This document shows, piece after piece, positions 20,944 through 30,516 of a stretch of 64,000 bases of DNA. Source of the DNA: Paraburkholderia heleia NBRC 101817 (GTDB lineage Bacteria; Pseudomonadota; Gammaproteobacteria; Burkholderiales; Burkholderiaceae); the NCBI RefSeq assembly GCF_000739775.1, contig NZ_BBJH01000007.1:279123-343122 (forward strand), written 5' to 3'. The notes beneath the pieces were generated by a model. It had not been told where the DNA came from, ran no database searches, and saw nothing but the letters and a program-made list of their open reading frames with translations. A program made the position numbers and the translations under genes. How positions within the stretch are numbered: the first letter of the stretch is position 1; the number at the start of each line of letters is the position of its first letter.

Positions 20944-21696
20944 ATGCCCCGCTTTTTCGTCGGCAGCGCCCTGCAATCCGACGAGGTCGTCACCCTTCCC
21001 GACGAAGTCACGCGCCATGTCCAGGTGCTGCGCCTGCAGCCCGGCGACACCATCGTGCTGTTCAACGGTCGCGGCGGCGAGTACAGCGCCGAGATTCTCG
21101 GCATGGAGCGCCGCGACACGCAGGTACGCATCGGCCCCCATCGCGACGTCGAAGCCGAGCCGCCTTACCGTGTCACCCTCGCCCAGGGCATTGCCAGCAA
21201 CGACAAGATGGACTGGCTGATCGAAAAGGCCGTTGAACTGGGAGCGACGAACTTCGTGCCGCTTACCGCGTCGCGCAGCGTCGTGCGGCTTTCGGGCGAG
21301 CGCGCCGAGCGCCGCCTCGCACACTGGCAGCGGATCGTGCAGGCTTCGTGCGAACAATGCGGGCGCAACCGCCTGCCCGGTGTCGCGCCCACGCGCGACA
21401 TCGCCGCCTGGCTCGACTCCCTGCCCAGGTGCTCCGGCGAGGGCGAACTCGAGGGCGAACTGCGCTTGCTGCTCTCGCCACGCGCCAACGTCGCGTTCTC
21501 GACCTTGCCGGTCGACCCGCCTGCGGGCGAAGTGACGGTGCTGATTGGGCCTGAGGGCGGACTCTCGTCCCAGGAAGAGGAGGCGGCGCTCGACCACGGC
21601 TTCATAGCCGTGGGGCTCGGGCCGCGCGTGCTGCGCACCGAAACGGCGGGCATCGCCGTGCTCGCGGCGCTCGCGGCGCGCTGGGGTGGCTGGTAA
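20944..21696 (+). CDS. rsmE: 16S rRNA (uracil-1498-N3)-methyltransferase
   Basis: RsmE is a SPOUT-class enzyme that methylates U1498 of 16S rRNA in the 30S decoding centre. The 250-residue product from 20944 begins MPRFFVGSALQSDEVVTLPD, the usual PUA-like N-terminal domain. It carries the SPOUT knot motifs LAQGIASNDKMDWLIEKAVE, VLIGPEGGLSSQEEEAA and LGPRVLRTETAGIAVLAAL. An ATG 15 bp upstream is possible but does not match the family start. A terminator follows 21 bp after the stop. Confidence 0.96.
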   Translation: MPRFFVGSALQSDEVVTLPDEVTRHVQVLRLQPGDTIVLFNGRGGEYSAEILGMERRDTQVRIGPHRDVEAEPPYRVTLAQGIASNDKMDWLIEKAVELGATNFVPLTASRSVVRLSGERAERRLAHWQRIVQASCEQCGRNRLPGVAPTRDIAAWLDSLPRCSGEGELEGELRLLLSPRANVAFSTLPVDPPAGEVTVLIGPEGGLSSQEEEAALDHGFIAVGLGPRVLRTETAGIAVLAALAARWGGW

Positions 21697-21717
21697 GCGC
21701 AGCGGGTAAAAATGACA

Positions 21718-21739
21718 AAGCCCGCCGGCAGGCGGGCTT
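21718..21739 (+). terminator. Terminator after rsmE
   Basis: Stem AAGCCCGCC / GGCGGGCTT around a GGCA loop, followed by a short T-rich stretch. It separates rsmE from the convergent barstar gene. Confidence 0.75.
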
Positions 21740-21782
21740 GCGCTTTTCTGTCGCATGCACGCGACGGAACGTTAGCCGAAGG

Positions 21783-22340
21783 TCAGGCGAACGAATAAAA
21801 AACGCGGAACGGCACCTTGCGCTCGGCCCAGTACTCCGAAGCCTCGCGAAATACGTCGAGCAATGTCTCCCGCCCGTCCTTGTCGAACTTCTGGGCAATC
21901 GGCAGCCCTTCCAGCACGATCACGAAACCCGGCTGCTCGCCAGCCTTCTGTACCAGATCGGTCAGGCAGTCGTACAAGCCGTCGTAGTTCTTGCCGAAAT
22001 GCTTCGGAAACAGAAACGATGTGGCAATGGTCTCGAGCACTTCCTGTTTGGTTTGCGCATTCGCGCAAAACGCAAAAAGAAAATGCTGCTGCAGCCGCTG
22101 GGCTTCGTCCGCGAGATCCTGAATGCGAAACGCCCGGATCGACTGGACAATATTCGGCTGCACGGTCGAAAACAGGCTCATGGCCCCCTCGTTCGATGAA
22201 AGCCCCGCCTCATCCTGGCGCGCCTCGCTGTCGTGCTTCAACTGCATGACGCGCTGGAACAGGTTGCCCTCCCCGGACGCGAACAGATCGCTCGCGACCC
22301 GGGGGTCGTGCGCGTAAACGTTATCGCTCATGCCGCTCAT
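21783..22340 (-). CDS. Barstar-family ribonuclease inhibitor with N-terminal extension
   Basis: Read from 22340 the product has 185 residues (182 from the next Met at 22331). The C-terminal ~95 residues are a barstar domain: a LFPKHFGKNYDGLYDCLTDL segment matching the helix-loop that plugs the RNase active site, then FVIVLEGLP and VPFRVFY beta strands. The first ~85 residues are specific to this group. It lies 7 bp after the stop of a secreted guanyl-specific RNase on the same strand, and no signal peptide is visible, so it should protect the cytosol from that enzyme. Confidence 0.9.
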   Translation of the reverse strand: MSGMSDNVYAHDPRVASDLFASGEGNLFQRVMQLKHDSEARQDEAGLSSNEGAMSLFSTVQPNIVQSIRAFRIQDLADEAQRLQQHFLFAFCANAQTKQEVLETIATSFLFPKHFGKNYDGLYDCLTDLVQKAGEQPGFVIVLEGLPIAQKFDKDGRETLLDVFREASEYWAERKVPFRVFYSFA

Positions 22341-22347
22341 CCCGGTG

Positions 22348-22779
22348 TCAATCAATAATTCGCCTGAAACTGGCGTAGTGGTCGTCGGAGTAGTAACAGT
22401 TATCGGTCCGCTTGCGTGGGCCGCCGCAAACGATGCGCTTGGCACCGCGGTTGTGCGCGCCGGGCGTCGGGACCGTGTACTCGTGATAGTAGCCCCGCCG
22501 ATGCGGCGGCAATATCCGCTCAAAATTCCCGAATACGACGCCGTCCTTCTCGTAAGGGAACGGGCCGCCCGCTGCAATCAGGCTCAACGTGCCCACCGCC
22601 TCACGCGGAAGTTCGTTGACCGAAATGCTGCCGAGCGGATTACCCGCCTCTTCCGGCTGACTCGTGCGCGCCTGAGCGCCACCTGCCACGAGCGCGGCAG
22701 TTGCGACCAGCGCCACCGCCGCGGCACGCCGCAAGCTAGACAAACTGCCGCCGAAACAATGAGTTAGACGAGGCGCCAT
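22348..22779 (-). CDS. Secreted guanyl-specific ribonuclease (RNase Sa/T1-barnase family)
   Basis: A 143-residue protein with a signal peptide (basic start, then AAAVALVATAALVAGGAQA, cleavage near residue 37) and a compact RNase domain. The catalytic set of RNase Sa-type enzymes is visible: E100 in GYYHEYTVPTPGA, R115 in GAKRIV, and H134 in DDHYASFRRI. C118 and C128 could form a disulfide. The enzyme cleaves single-stranded RNA 3' of guanosine. It is paired with the barstar gene 7 bp downstream. A role in competition or nutrient scavenging is inference. Confidence 0.93.
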   Translation of the reverse strand: MAPRLTHCFGGSLSSLRRAAAVALVATAALVAGGAQARTSQPEEAGNPLGSISVNELPREAVGTLSLIAAGGPFPYEKDGVVFGNFERILPPHRRGYYHEYTVPTPGAHNRGAKRIVCGGPRKRTDNCYYSDDHYASFRRIID

Positions 22780-22975
22780 CCCCTGGTTCCCGCTTCCCTG
22801 GTTACGCGTTCGACGACCATGAAAGGTGTAAGGGTATCGCTAATGATGCCTGGAAGCAACGTTAGTCAGGCGGGAAGGACCACGGCTTGACCCCGCGCAA
22901 GGGCCAGACTGGTAAATTTTACAATCTCGTTTTGCACGATCTTGCGCGATATCGAGCCGGGTCTCGCACTCAAAA

Positions 22976-23005
22976 AATCGGCGCGCTCGCAGGAGCGCGC
23001 CGATT
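22976..23005 (-). terminator. Terminator after maeB
   Basis: Perfect 13-bp stem AATCGGCGCGCTC / GAGCGCGCCGATT with a 4-nt loop. On the minus strand it is followed by six T residues, 48 bp beyond the maeB stop. Confidence 0.92.
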
Positions 23006-23052
23006 ATCAAGACCGGGGTTGCCGGCGTTGCCGGCGACCTGCGCGACGGCGC

Positions 23053-25347
23053 TTAACGTGCCGCGTTCACGTCCGCGACGAGCAGCGCCGTCATGTTGAC
23101 GATGCGACGCACCGTGGCGGAAGCCGTCAGCACGTGCACCGGCTTGGCCGCGCCCAGCAGGATCGGCCCGATGGCGATATTGTTGCCAGCCGCCGTCTTG
23201 AGCAGGTTGTAGGAGATGTTCGCCGCGTCGATATTCGGCATGACGAGCAGATTCGCTTCGCCTTCGAGCGTCGACTCGGGCAGGATCTCCTTGCGCAGGT
23301 TCGCGTCGATCGCCACGTCGCCGTGCATTTCGCCGTCCACCTGCAGGTCCGGCGCGCGCTCCTGGAGGATCTCGAGCAGGTCGCGCATCTTCTGGGCGCT
23401 GGGCGCGTTGCTCGAGCCGAAGTTCGAGTGCGAGCACAGCGCGATCTTCGGCTCGATGCCGAAGCGGCGCACTTCCTCGGCCGCCATGATGGTGATCTCC
23501 GCAAGCTGCTCCGGCGTCGGGTCGACGTTGACATGCGTGTCGACGATGAAAATCTGCCGGTTCGGCAGCACGAGTGCGTTCATCGCCGCGTAGACGTTGC
23601 AGCCCGCCTTCTTGCCGATCACCTGATCGATGAAGTGCAGGTGGCGGTGCGTCGTGCTGACCGTGCCGCAGATCATGCCGTCGGCTTCGCCCTTTTCCAC
23701 GAGCATCGAGCCGATCAGCGTGGTGCGGCGGCGCATTTCGAGCTTCGCCATTTGCTGCGTGATGCCCTTGCGTGCCATGAGCTTCGCATAGGTCTGCCAG
23801 AACTCGCGGTAGCGCTCGTCGTGGTCGGTGTTCACGACCATGTAGTCCTGGCCGGCGTGCAGGCGCAGGCCGTAGCGCGCGATACGCTGCTCGATCACCG
23901 AAGGGCGGCCGATCAGGATGGGCCTGGCGAGCTTTTCGTCGACCACGATCTGCACGGCGCGCAGGATGCGCTCCTCTTCGCCCTCGGCGAACACGATGCG
24001 CTTCTTCTCCGGCTCCACGGCGCGCGCAAGCTGGAAGATCGGCTTCATGGTCGTGCCGCTGTGGTAGACGAACTGCTGGAGGTGCTGCTCGTAGGCGTCC
24101 ATGTCCTCGATCGGACGCGTCGCGACGCCCGAGTCCATTGCCGCCCTGGCCACAGCCGGCGCAATCTTGACGATCAGACGCGGGTCGAAAGGCTTCGGAA
24201 TCAGATACTCGGGCCCGAACTGCAGATCCTGGATGCCGTAGGCCGTGGCCACGACATCGCTTTGCTCCTGGCGCGCCAGTTCCGCAATCGCGTTCACCGC
24301 GGCAATTTCCATTTCGCGCGTGATGGTGGTCGCGCCCGCGTCGAGCGCGCCGCGGAAGATGAACGGGAAGCACAGGACGTTGTTCACCTGGTTCGGGTAG
24401 TCCGTGCGGCCCGTGGCGAGCACGGCGTCCGGACGCACTTCGAGCGCGAGCTCCGGCAGGATTTCCGGCGTCGGGTTGGCGAGCGCGAGGATGAGCGGCC
24501 TGGCCGCCATCTGCTTGACCATGTCCTGCTTGAGCACGCCGCCGGCCGAAAGGCCGAGGAAAATATCGGCGCCTTCGATCACCTCCGCGAGCGTGCGCGC
24601 GTTGGTTTCCCGCGCGAAACGCTCCTTGTCCGGGTCCATCAGCTCGGTGCGGCCCTTGTAGACCACGCCCGCCAGGTCGGTGACGACGATGTTTTCGAGC
24701 GGCAGGCCGAGGTCGACGAGCAGGTCCAGACACGCCAGCGCGGCCGCCCCAGCGCCCGAGGCGACGAGCTTCACGTCCTTGATGTCCTTGCCCACGACCT
24801 TCAGGCCGTTCGTGAAGGCCGCCGCCACCACGATGGCCGTGCCGTGCTGGTCGTCATGGAAGACCGGAATCTTCATGCGCTTGCGCGCTTCGCGCTCGAC
24901 GATGAAGCACTCGGGCGCCTTGATGTCTTCGAGGTTGATGCCGCCGAACGTGGGTTCGAGCGCGGCGATCACGTCGACGAGCTTGTGCGGGTCCGTCTCG
25001 TTGAGTTCGATGTCGAACACGTCGATGCCCGCGAACTTCTTGAAGAGCACTGCCTTGCCTTCCATCACCGGCTTCGAGGCAAGCGGCCCGATGTTGCCGA
25101 GGCCGAGCACGGCCGTGCCGTTGGACACGACGCCCACGAGGTTGCTGCGCGCCGTGAAGCGCGCGGCGTTGAGCGGATTTTCGACAATCGCCTCGCACGC
25201 GAACGCGACGCCCGGCGAGTACGCGAGCGAGAGATCACGCTGATTGATCATCTGCTTGGTCGGCGCGATCGCGATCTTCCCCGGCGTGGGGAACTCGTGA
25301 TAATCGAGGGCGGCTTCGCGAAGCTTGTTCGTAGCGGGATTCGACAT
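23053..25347 (-). CDS. maeB: NADP-dependent malic enzyme with C-terminal phosphotransacetylase-like domain
   Basis: MaeB decarboxylates malate to pyruvate and makes NADPH. The 764-residue product from 25347 ([20 protein letters not shown]) is the long two-domain type (E. coli 759). The malic-enzyme part (to about 420) has [34 protein letters not shown] and [15 protein letters not shown], plus the NADP loop [16 protein letters not shown]. The C-terminal ~330 residues form a PTA-like domain ([23 protein letters not shown]) that in this family binds acetyl-CoA as a regulator and is not active. It stands alone and is divergent from thiL. Confidence 0.96.
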   Translation of the reverse strand: MSNPATNKLREAALDYHEFPTPGKIAIAPTKQMINQRDLSLAYSPGVAFACEAIVENPLNAARFTARSNLVGVVSNGTAVLGLGNIGPLASKPVMEGKAVLFKKFAGIDVFDIELNETDPHKLVDVIAALEPTFGGINLEDIKAPECFIVEREARKRMKIPVFHDDQHGTAIVVAAAFTNGLKVVGKDIKDVKLVASGAGAAALACLDLLVDLGLPLENIVVTDLAGVVYKGRTELMDPDKERFARETNARTLAEVIEGADIFLGLSAGGVLKQDMVKQMAARPLILALANPTPEILPELALEVRPDAVLATGRTDYPNQVNNVLCFPFIFRGALDAGATTITREMEIAAVNAIAELARQEQSDVVATAYGIQDLQFGPEYLIPKPFDPRLIVKIAPAVARAAMDSGVATRPIEDMDAYEQHLQQFVYHSGTTMKPIFQLARAVEPEKKRIVFAEGEEERILRAVQIVVDEKLARPILIGRPSVIEQRIARYGLRLHAGQDYMVVNTDHDERYREFWQTYAKLMARKGITQQMAKLEMRRRTTLIGSMLVEKGEADGMICGTVSTTHRHLHFIDQVIGKKAGCNVYAAMNALVLPNRQIFIVDTHVNVDPTPEQLAEITIMAAEEVRRFGIEPKIALCSHSNFGSSNAPSAQKMRDLLEILQERAPDLQVDGEMHGDVAIDANLRKEILPESTLEGEANLLVMPNIDAANISYNLLKTAAGNNIAIGPILLGAAKPVHVLTASATVRRIVNMTALLVADVNAAR

Positions 25348-25534
25348 GGGAGGCAGGACGTTAGTGCGGATTAGAATGACAACTCGAACGCTGAGTGGAC
25401 CGATTGTAGCGCCAATCCCTGACAGCATTCCTTTCAATCCGGGCGCAAGTGGCGCAACCGCGATGGAGGAAAAGCCATGCCAGGGCGCCTTTTGCGGCGA
25501 CGGCCCATTTCCCGACTGTCATAACCCTTTCGTC

Positions 25535-26524
25535 ATGCTTTCCGAGTTCTCCCTGATCGACCGATATTTTGCGCGGCGAGCGCGCACGAACACGCGGCGC
25601 GCCGCGCTGGGCATTGGCGACGACTGTGCGCTCATCGCGCCCGCCGCGGGCGAAATGCTGGCCGTCTCGACCGACATGCTGGTGGAAGGCCGCCACTTTT
25701 TCCCCGACATCGCTCCGCACGCGCTCGGCCACAAGGCGCTCGCCGTGAATCTCTCCGACCTCGCCGCGATGGGTGCGAAGCCGCTCGGCTTCACGCTTGC
25801 GTTCGCGCTCCCCAGGGCGGACGAGGACTGGCTAGCCGCGTTCAGCGCGGGCCTCTTCGACCTGGCAGACCGCTTCGAGTGCGAATTGATCGGCGGCGAT
25901 ACCACGGCGGGGCCGCTGAACCTGTGCCTGACGGTATTCGGCTCGGTGCGTCAGGATGCCGCACTTCGGCGCGACGCCGCCCAGGCGGGCGACGACATCT
26001 GGGTCTCCGGCACGCCCGGCGACGCGCGCGCGGGCCTCGGCATGATGCGCGGCGAATGGAAGGTGAGCGAGCAGGACGCCAGGTCTTTGCGCCGGGCGCT
26101 CGAATACCCTGAACCGCGCGTGGCGCTGGGTCTCGCGCTGCGCGGCGTGGCGCGCGCGGCGCTCGACGTATCGGACGGCCTGGCCGGCGACCTGCGCCAT
26201 GTTCTGGAACGTTCGCGCCTCGGCGCGACGATCGACGTGGACGCCCTGCCGCTCTCGCCTGCGCTTGCGCGCCTGCCGCGCGACGTGCAGCTGCAATGCG
26301 CGCTCGCGGGGGGCGACGACTACGAACTGTGTTTCACGGCGGCGCCGGCGCAGCGCGGCGCGGTCGAGGCGGCGGCGCAACAGGAGGGTGTGCGCGTCAC
26401 GCGCATCGGTACAATGACTTCCCGCACTTCGCCGCAAGCCGCCCCCCAGATCGCCTGGCGCGACGCCGGCGGCACGCCGCTCAATCTGACGTTGCAAGGT
26501 TTCGATCACTTCCATGCAGACTGA
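25535..26524 (+). CDS. thiL: Thiamine-monophosphate kinase
   Basis: ThiL phosphorylates thiamine monophosphate to thiamine diphosphate. The 329-residue product from 25535 begins MLSEFSLIDRYFARRARTNT and shows the AIRS/PurM-fold signatures GIGDDCALI, ALAVNLSDLAAMGAKPLGFT (metal-binding Asp residues), ELIGGDTTAGPLNL, LDVSDGLAGDLRH and GGDDYELCFTA. The frame is open for 70 codons upstream, but this start fits the family. The last 11 bp overlap the start of pgpA, so translation is probably coupled. Confidence 0.96.
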   Translation: MLSEFSLIDRYFARRARTNTRRAALGIGDDCALIAPAAGEMLAVSTDMLVEGRHFFPDIAPHALGHKALAVNLSDLAAMGAKPLGFTLAFALPRADEDWLAAFSAGLFDLADRFECELIGGDTTAGPLNLCLTVFGSVRQDAALRRDAAQAGDDIWVSGTPGDARAGLGMMRGEWKVSEQDARSLRRALEYPEPRVALGLALRGVARAALDVSDGLAGDLRHVLERSRLGATIDVDALPLSPALARLPRDVQLQCALAGGDDYELCFTAAPAQRGAVEAAAQQEGVRVTRIGTMTSRTSPQAAPQIAWRDAGGTPLNLTLQGFDHFHAD

Positions 26525-27098
26525 CCCCACGCCCTCGCCCGCCGGTCAGCCGGCTCCTCCGGCAGGCCCGGCAAGCAACGCCGCCGCATCCGGCACGCTC
26601 GGCCGGGCCACTGGCGCGCGCCGCGCCGACGCGCCGTTCATGCTCACCCATCCGTTGCACTTCGTTTCGCTCGGCTTCGGCTCGGGGCTCTCGCGCCTCG
26701 CGCCCGGCACGGCCGGCACGCTGTTCGCCTGGGCGGCCTTCGAGGTGCTGAACCGCTATCTCACGGTGACCGAGTGGGGACTGCTGATCTTCTTTGGCTT
26801 CTTTGCGGGCATCTGGATCACCGGGTTCACGGCGAAGAAACTGGGCACGGAGGATCCCTCGGCCATCGTCTGGGACGAGATCGTGGCGTTCTGGCTCGTG
26901 CTGCTCATGATCACGCCCGTCAATTTCGAGGGGCGGCTCTGGGCCTTCGTCATCTTCCGGTTTTTCGACATGGTGAAGCCGCCGCCCATCCGCTATTTCG
27001 ACCGGCGCTTCAAGGGCGGCCTCGGCATCATGCTCGACGACATCGTCGCCGCATTCTTCACGCTGCTCGTCATCGCGCTCTGGCGCATGTCGGTGTAG
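26514..27098 (+). CDS. pgpA: Phosphatidylglycerophosphatase A
   Basis: PgpA removes the phosphate from phosphatidylglycerophosphate to make phosphatidylglycerol. The 194-residue protein begins with about 42 Ala/Pro-rich residues, then the conserved core: HPLHFVSLGFGSGLSRLAPG, TAGTLFAWAAF, the acidic catalytic region TEDPSAIVWDEIVAFW, FRFFDMVKPPPIRYFD and GIMLDDIVAAFF. Four membrane helices are indicated. It overlaps thiL by 11 bp. A start at Met43 (26640) would give a more typical N-terminus. Confidence 0.95.
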   Translation: MQTDPTPSPAGQPAPPAGPASNAAASGTLGRATGARRADAPFMLTHPLHFVSLGFGSGLSRLAPGTAGTLFAWAAFEVLNRYLTVTEWGLLIFFGFFAGIWITGFTAKKLGTEDPSAIVWDEIVAFWLVLLMITPVNFEGRLWAFVIFRFFDMVKPPPIRYFDRRFKGGLGIMLDDIVAAFFTLLVIALWRMSV

Positions 27099-27159
27099 CA
27101 CCACCACACCGCTACGCCGCCACGCCGCCACGCCGCCGCCAACCCAACGGATTGCTGCA

Positions 27160-27660
27160 ATGTCTACCGATTCCGTCGTTCATCAACTCGCCATCCGCGT
27201 CGGCAACAAGCTGCGCGACGGGCGGCTCATGCTCGCGACCGCCGAGTCCTGCACGGGCGGCATGGTCGCCACCGCCATCACCGACATTTCCGGCAGCAGC
27301 GTCTGGTTCGAACGCGGTTTCGTCACCTACTCGAACCAGGCGAAGACCGAGATGATCGGCGTGCCGCCCGAACTCATCGAGAAGCATGGCGCGGTGAGCG
27401 AACCGGTCGCGCGCGCGATGGCCGAAGGCGCGCTCAGCAACAGCCGGGCACAAGTTTCGCTCTCGATCACGGGCGTCGCCGGACCGGGCGGCGGCACGCC
27501 GGAAAAGCCGGTTGGCATGGTGTCGTTCGGCTGGAGCAACCGGCTGCATACGAGCGTCGAGACGCTGGTCTTCAAGGGCGACCGCGAACAGATCCGCGTG
27601 CAGGCCGCCGCGCACGCGTTGCGCGGGCTGCTCGCGTTCATCGACGAACAGGAACGCTAA
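27160..27660 (+). CDS. pncC: Nicotinamide-nucleotide amidase (CinA C-terminal domain)
   Basis: PncC hydrolyses NMN to nicotinate mononucleotide for pyridine nucleotide salvage. The 166-residue single-domain form has the ATAESCTGGMVATAITDISG catalytic segment with the nucleophilic Ser, then FVTYSNQAKTEMIGV, VSLSITGVAGPGGGTPEKPV and a C-terminal helix. It lacks the N-terminal MoCF domain found in full CinA. It follows pgpA by 61 bp of simple CGCCAC repeats and may share its transcript. Confidence 0.94.
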   Translation: MSTDSVVHQLAIRVGNKLRDGRLMLATAESCTGGMVATAITDISGSSVWFERGFVTYSNQAKTEMIGVPPELIEKHGAVSEPVARAMAEGALSNSRAQVSLSITGVAGPGGGTPEKPVGMVSFGWSNRLHTSVETLVFKGDREQIRVQAAAHALRGLLAFIDEQER

Positions 27661-27715
27661 AACCGGCCCGCGCCTCGCTGGCGCGCCGGCCGGTCCCACC
27701 CAGGAGGCGCACGTC

Positions 27716-28264
27716 ATGGCAGCCGCGAATACCGCAGTCGAGGAATTGATCCGCCGTTTCGGGCTCGAACCGCACCCCGAAGGCGGCTACTACAGCGAAA
27801 CCTATCGAGCCGACAAGCTCGTGCGGCGCGACGGCGCAGCCGCCGCAGAGGGCACGCGCGCAGCCTCGACGGCCATCTACTTCCTGCTGGCGGAAGGCGC
27901 CTATTCGGCATGGCACCGCATCCGCTCCGACGAGCTCTGGCACTTCTACGCGGGCTCGCCCATCGAGATTCATTCGATCGACGAACGCGGCGTGCTCTCC
28001 ACGCGCAAGCTGGGCCACGCGCTCGACCATCCCGGCACCGTGTTTCAGGCGGTGGTGCCGGCCGGACACTGGTTCGCGGCGCGCTGCTGCGATCCTTCGA
28101 CTTATGCGCTCGTAGGCTGCACGGTGGCGCCGGGGTTCGAATTCAGCGAGTTCGAGATCGCCGACGCGAACGCGCTCGCCGAAAAATACCCGCTGCATCG
28201 ACCGATCATCGAACTGTTCGGCAAACCGGCGTCCGTTGCGGCCGCAGCCGCGAAGAAAGTCTAG
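27716..28264 (+). CDS. Cupin-5 (DUF985) family protein
   Basis: A 182-residue protein of the DUF985 cupin group. The start at 27716 is fixed by AGGAGG 9 nt upstream. Family landmarks are GLEPHPEGGYYSETYRADKL at the N-terminus, STAIYFLLAEGAYSAWHRIR, DELWHFYAGSPIEIHSID and VPAGHWFAARCCDPSTYALV. The H-x(n)-W-H pattern suggests a metal or small ligand inside the barrel, but no reaction is established for the family. It follows pncC by 55 bp and converges on pyrF. Confidence 0.9.
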   Translation: MAAANTAVEELIRRFGLEPHPEGGYYSETYRADKLVRRDGAAAAEGTRAASTAIYFLLAEGAYSAWHRIRSDELWHFYAGSPIEIHSIDERGVLSTRKLGHALDHPGTVFQAVVPAGHWFAARCCDPSTYALVGCTVAPGFEFSEFEIADANALAEKYPLHRPIIELFGKPASVAAAAAKKV

Positions 28265-28323
28265 GCGCGCGGCGTCCAGGGCGCGGATTCAGGAACGTCT
28301 ACCCGCCATCGCGCAAACCCATC

Positions 28324-29139
28324 TCAACGATACGCGTTGATGCGCTCGCGCGTTTCTCTCGCGGCCATTGCAGCCGCCTGTGCGTAGTCTTCGCCCTTGC
28401 TCGCGTAGATGATCGCGCGCGACGAGTTGATGAGCATGCCCGTGCCGTTCGCCGTGCGGCCCGCCTTCACAGTTGCCTCGACGTCGCCGCCCTGCGCGCC
28501 GATGCCGGGAATCAGCAACGGCATGTCGCCGACGATGCCGCGCACGGTCTCGATTTCCTTCGGAAACGTCGCGCCCACCACGAGGCCGAGTTCGCCGCTT
28601 GCGTTCCATTTGTTCGCGGCAAGGTCCGCCACCACCTGGTACAGCGGCTTGCCGCCGGTTTCGAGGAACTGCAGGTCCGAGCCGCCGGGGTTCGATGTAC
28701 GGCACAGCACGATCACGCCCTTGCCCTTATGCGCGAGCCACGGCTCGATCGAATCGAAGCCCATATACGGATTGACCGTGACGGCGTCGGCCTTGAAGCG
28801 CTCGAAGGCTTCGCGTGCATATTGCTCGGCGGTGCTGCCGATATCGCCGCGCTTGGCATCGAGGATCACGGGCAGGCCCGGGTGCTTCTCGTGGATGTGC
28901 GCGATCAGCGCCTCGAGCTGGTCTTCGGCGCGGTGCGCGGCGAAGTACGCGATCTGCGGCTTGAACGAGCACGCGTATGCCGCGGTGGCGTCGACAATCT
29001 CGCGGCAAAACTCGAAGATCGCGTCGCTGCGGCCGGCCAGCGCAGCGGGAAACTTCGTGGGCTCAGGGTCGAGGCCCACGCACAACAGCGAGCCGGTGCG
29101 CTGCCAGGCGGCGCCGAGGGTCTGGATGAAGGAAGTCAT
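28324..29139 (-). CDS. pyrF: Orotidine-5'-phosphate decarboxylase, type 2
   Basis: PyrF decarboxylates OMP to UMP, the last step of pyrimidine synthesis. The 271-residue protein is the long type-2 form common in Burkholderia. It shows [14 protein letters not shown], the phosphate/catalytic [20 protein letters not shown] motif with the Asp-Lys-Asp triad, and [19 protein letters not shown] near the C-terminus. It stands alone between the convergent cupin gene and the sugar cluster. Confidence 0.97.
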   Translation of the reverse strand: MTSFIQTLGAAWQRTGSLLCVGLDPEPTKFPAALAGRSDAIFEFCREIVDATAAYACSFKPQIAYFAAHRAEDQLEALIAHIHEKHPGLPVILDAKRGDIGSTAEQYAREAFERFKADAVTVNPYMGFDSIEPWLAHKGKGVIVLCRTSNPGGSDLQFLETGGKPLYQVVADLAANKWNASGELGLVVGATFPKEIETVRGIVGDMPLLIPGIGAQGGDVEATVKAGRTANGTGMLINSSRAIIYASKGEDYAQAAAMAARETRERINAYR

Positions 29140-29313
29140 GGTCGTTGCTCGCGGCGAGCCAATAAGGGAAAACGGCGCGTATTTTACCCGCGCCGGAGAT
29201 GAGGCCGCGCTGCGGCTCCTGAGTCGGGCTGCGTCCGGCGCTCCTGCGAGACGAATCGCGGGAGGCGCTGAGCGCGCATGGACGACGCGTGCTACGCCCA
29301 GCTCACGACCGCC

Positions 29314-30516
29314 TTAGGTTCGCGCGTGTGCGCCCTTGCCGCCTCTCGCGCCCGTGCGGCCGCGCGCGCCGGCGCGGTGCGGGCTGGCTGCCGCGCGCAT
29401 GTCCATGCGCTCCACGGTGAAGGAAAAGCGCCGCACGAGCCGCTCGCCGTGCGCGAGCACGGTCATGCCGTTCGCGTCGCCGCCGCCGCGCAGGTTCACC
29501 GCGTTGATCGGATGATCGACGGGTTCGAAGCAGAAGAAGTCGGCGCCGGGAGGCGTGTAGAGCACGTAGTAGTCGGTGTTCGCGCAAATCGAGAGGGAGA
29601 GCCTGCGGCGCTCCCACACCACGGCGGCGCGCCCGCTCCAGCCGCTGAACGCATGATTGACGAGTTGCGCAGGCAGCGGATAGGCCACGCCGAACTGCCA
29701 GGCGGGCGGCGCGGGCACGTGGCGCACCGGCAGCCAGTCCTGGCCCGAGAGCCACAGGCCGCTCGCGGGCGCCGAAAGCTCGGTGCTCGTGTCGCGCGCC
29801 AGAAACGGATGAACGCCAAGGCCGAACGGCAGCGCCTCGCGGCCCGTATTCTCCACCTCCAGCGTGATCGCGAGCGTCGCGCCGTCGAGCGCATAGGTGA
29901 GCGCCGCGCGGTACGCATACGGTTCGCCGTCGCTGCGGTCGAGCACGAGACGCACATTCTCGCGATCGGCGCTTTCGATGCGCCAGGGCGCGAGCCAGCC
30001 GTCACCGTGGATCGGCAGCGGTTCGCTTGCGCGATTGCGCGGCACTTCGATATCGCGGCCGCCAAAGTGAAAACGCCCTGCGCCGATGCGGTTCGAGTAC
30101 GGCAGCAGCGGGTAGCACGCGAGTTCGTCCGGATCCATGCGCGCGCTCACGCGCTCGCAACGGCGAAACACGGGCTCGAATGCGCCCTCGCTGCGCCAGT
30201 CGAATCGCGTGATTCCGCCGCCCAGTTGGGGCGCGACGTCGAGCCTCAGATACGCATTCGCCAGCGTCACGCACGCCACGTCGCTCGAGCCCGCCGCGCC
30301 GATCGCGACCGCCGAGGTGCTCGGCCCCGGCAAAACCGGATGCGTGGCAGCTTCGAGCCGCGCGCGCCGCGCCGCGGCGGCCGGTGACACAACCGGTGAG
30401 ACGACGGGCGGGACAGACGCGGCGGATGTAGCGGAAGGCGGCACGCTTGCAGCGGCGGCGCCGGCAGTCACGGTGGAACGGGTGGGTCGACGCACAGCGG
30501 AATTCGCGACGCTCAT
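29314..30516 (-). CDS. Aldose 1-epimerase family protein
   Basis: A mutarotase-fold enzyme that interconverts alpha and beta anomers of free sugars. The start at 30516 (MSVANSAVRRPTRS) has GAGGAG 6 nt upstream and gives 400 residues. After about 75 Ala/Pro/Val-rich residues the domain begins at SDVACVTLANAYLRLDVAPQ. Catalytic-type residues are the His in PIHGDGW, the His in GLGVHPFLARD and the Glu in FCFEPVDHPINAVNL. The C-terminus ends in Arg/Gly/Ala. It is the last gene of the sugar cluster and would feed the right anomer to the sugar dehydrogenase. Confidence 0.88.
   Translation of the reverse strand: MSVANSAVRRPTRSTVTAGAAAASVPPSATSAASVPPVVSPVVSPAAAARRARLEAATHPVLPGPSTSAVAIGAAGSSDVACVTLANAYLRLDVAPQLGGGITRFDWRSEGAFEPVFRRCERVSARMDPDELACYPLLPYSNRIGAGRFHFGGRDIEVPRNRASEPLPIHGDGWLAPWRIESADRENVRLVLDRSDGEPYAYRAALTYALDGATLAITLEVENTGREALPFGLGVHPFLARDTSTELSAPASGLWLSGQDWLPVRHVPAPPAWQFGVAYPLPAQLVNHAFSGWSGRAAVVWERRRLSLSICANTDYYVLYTPPGADFFCFEPVDHPINAVNLRGGGDANGMTVLAHGERLVRRFSFTVERMDMRAAASPHRAGARGRTGARGGKGAHART

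Noticed and set aside
22942..25374. 810-codon plus-strand frame across maeB
   Set aside because: Antisense shadow of a full-length, motif-complete malic enzyme.
25348..25534. Possible TPP riboswitch before thiL
   Set aside because: No recognisable THI-box sequences were seen; thiL is seldom under such control.
27100..27145. CGCCAC/CGCCGC short repeats between pgpA and pncC
   Set aside because: Simple low-complexity triplet sequence; too short and irregular to be a CRISPR or a regulatory array.
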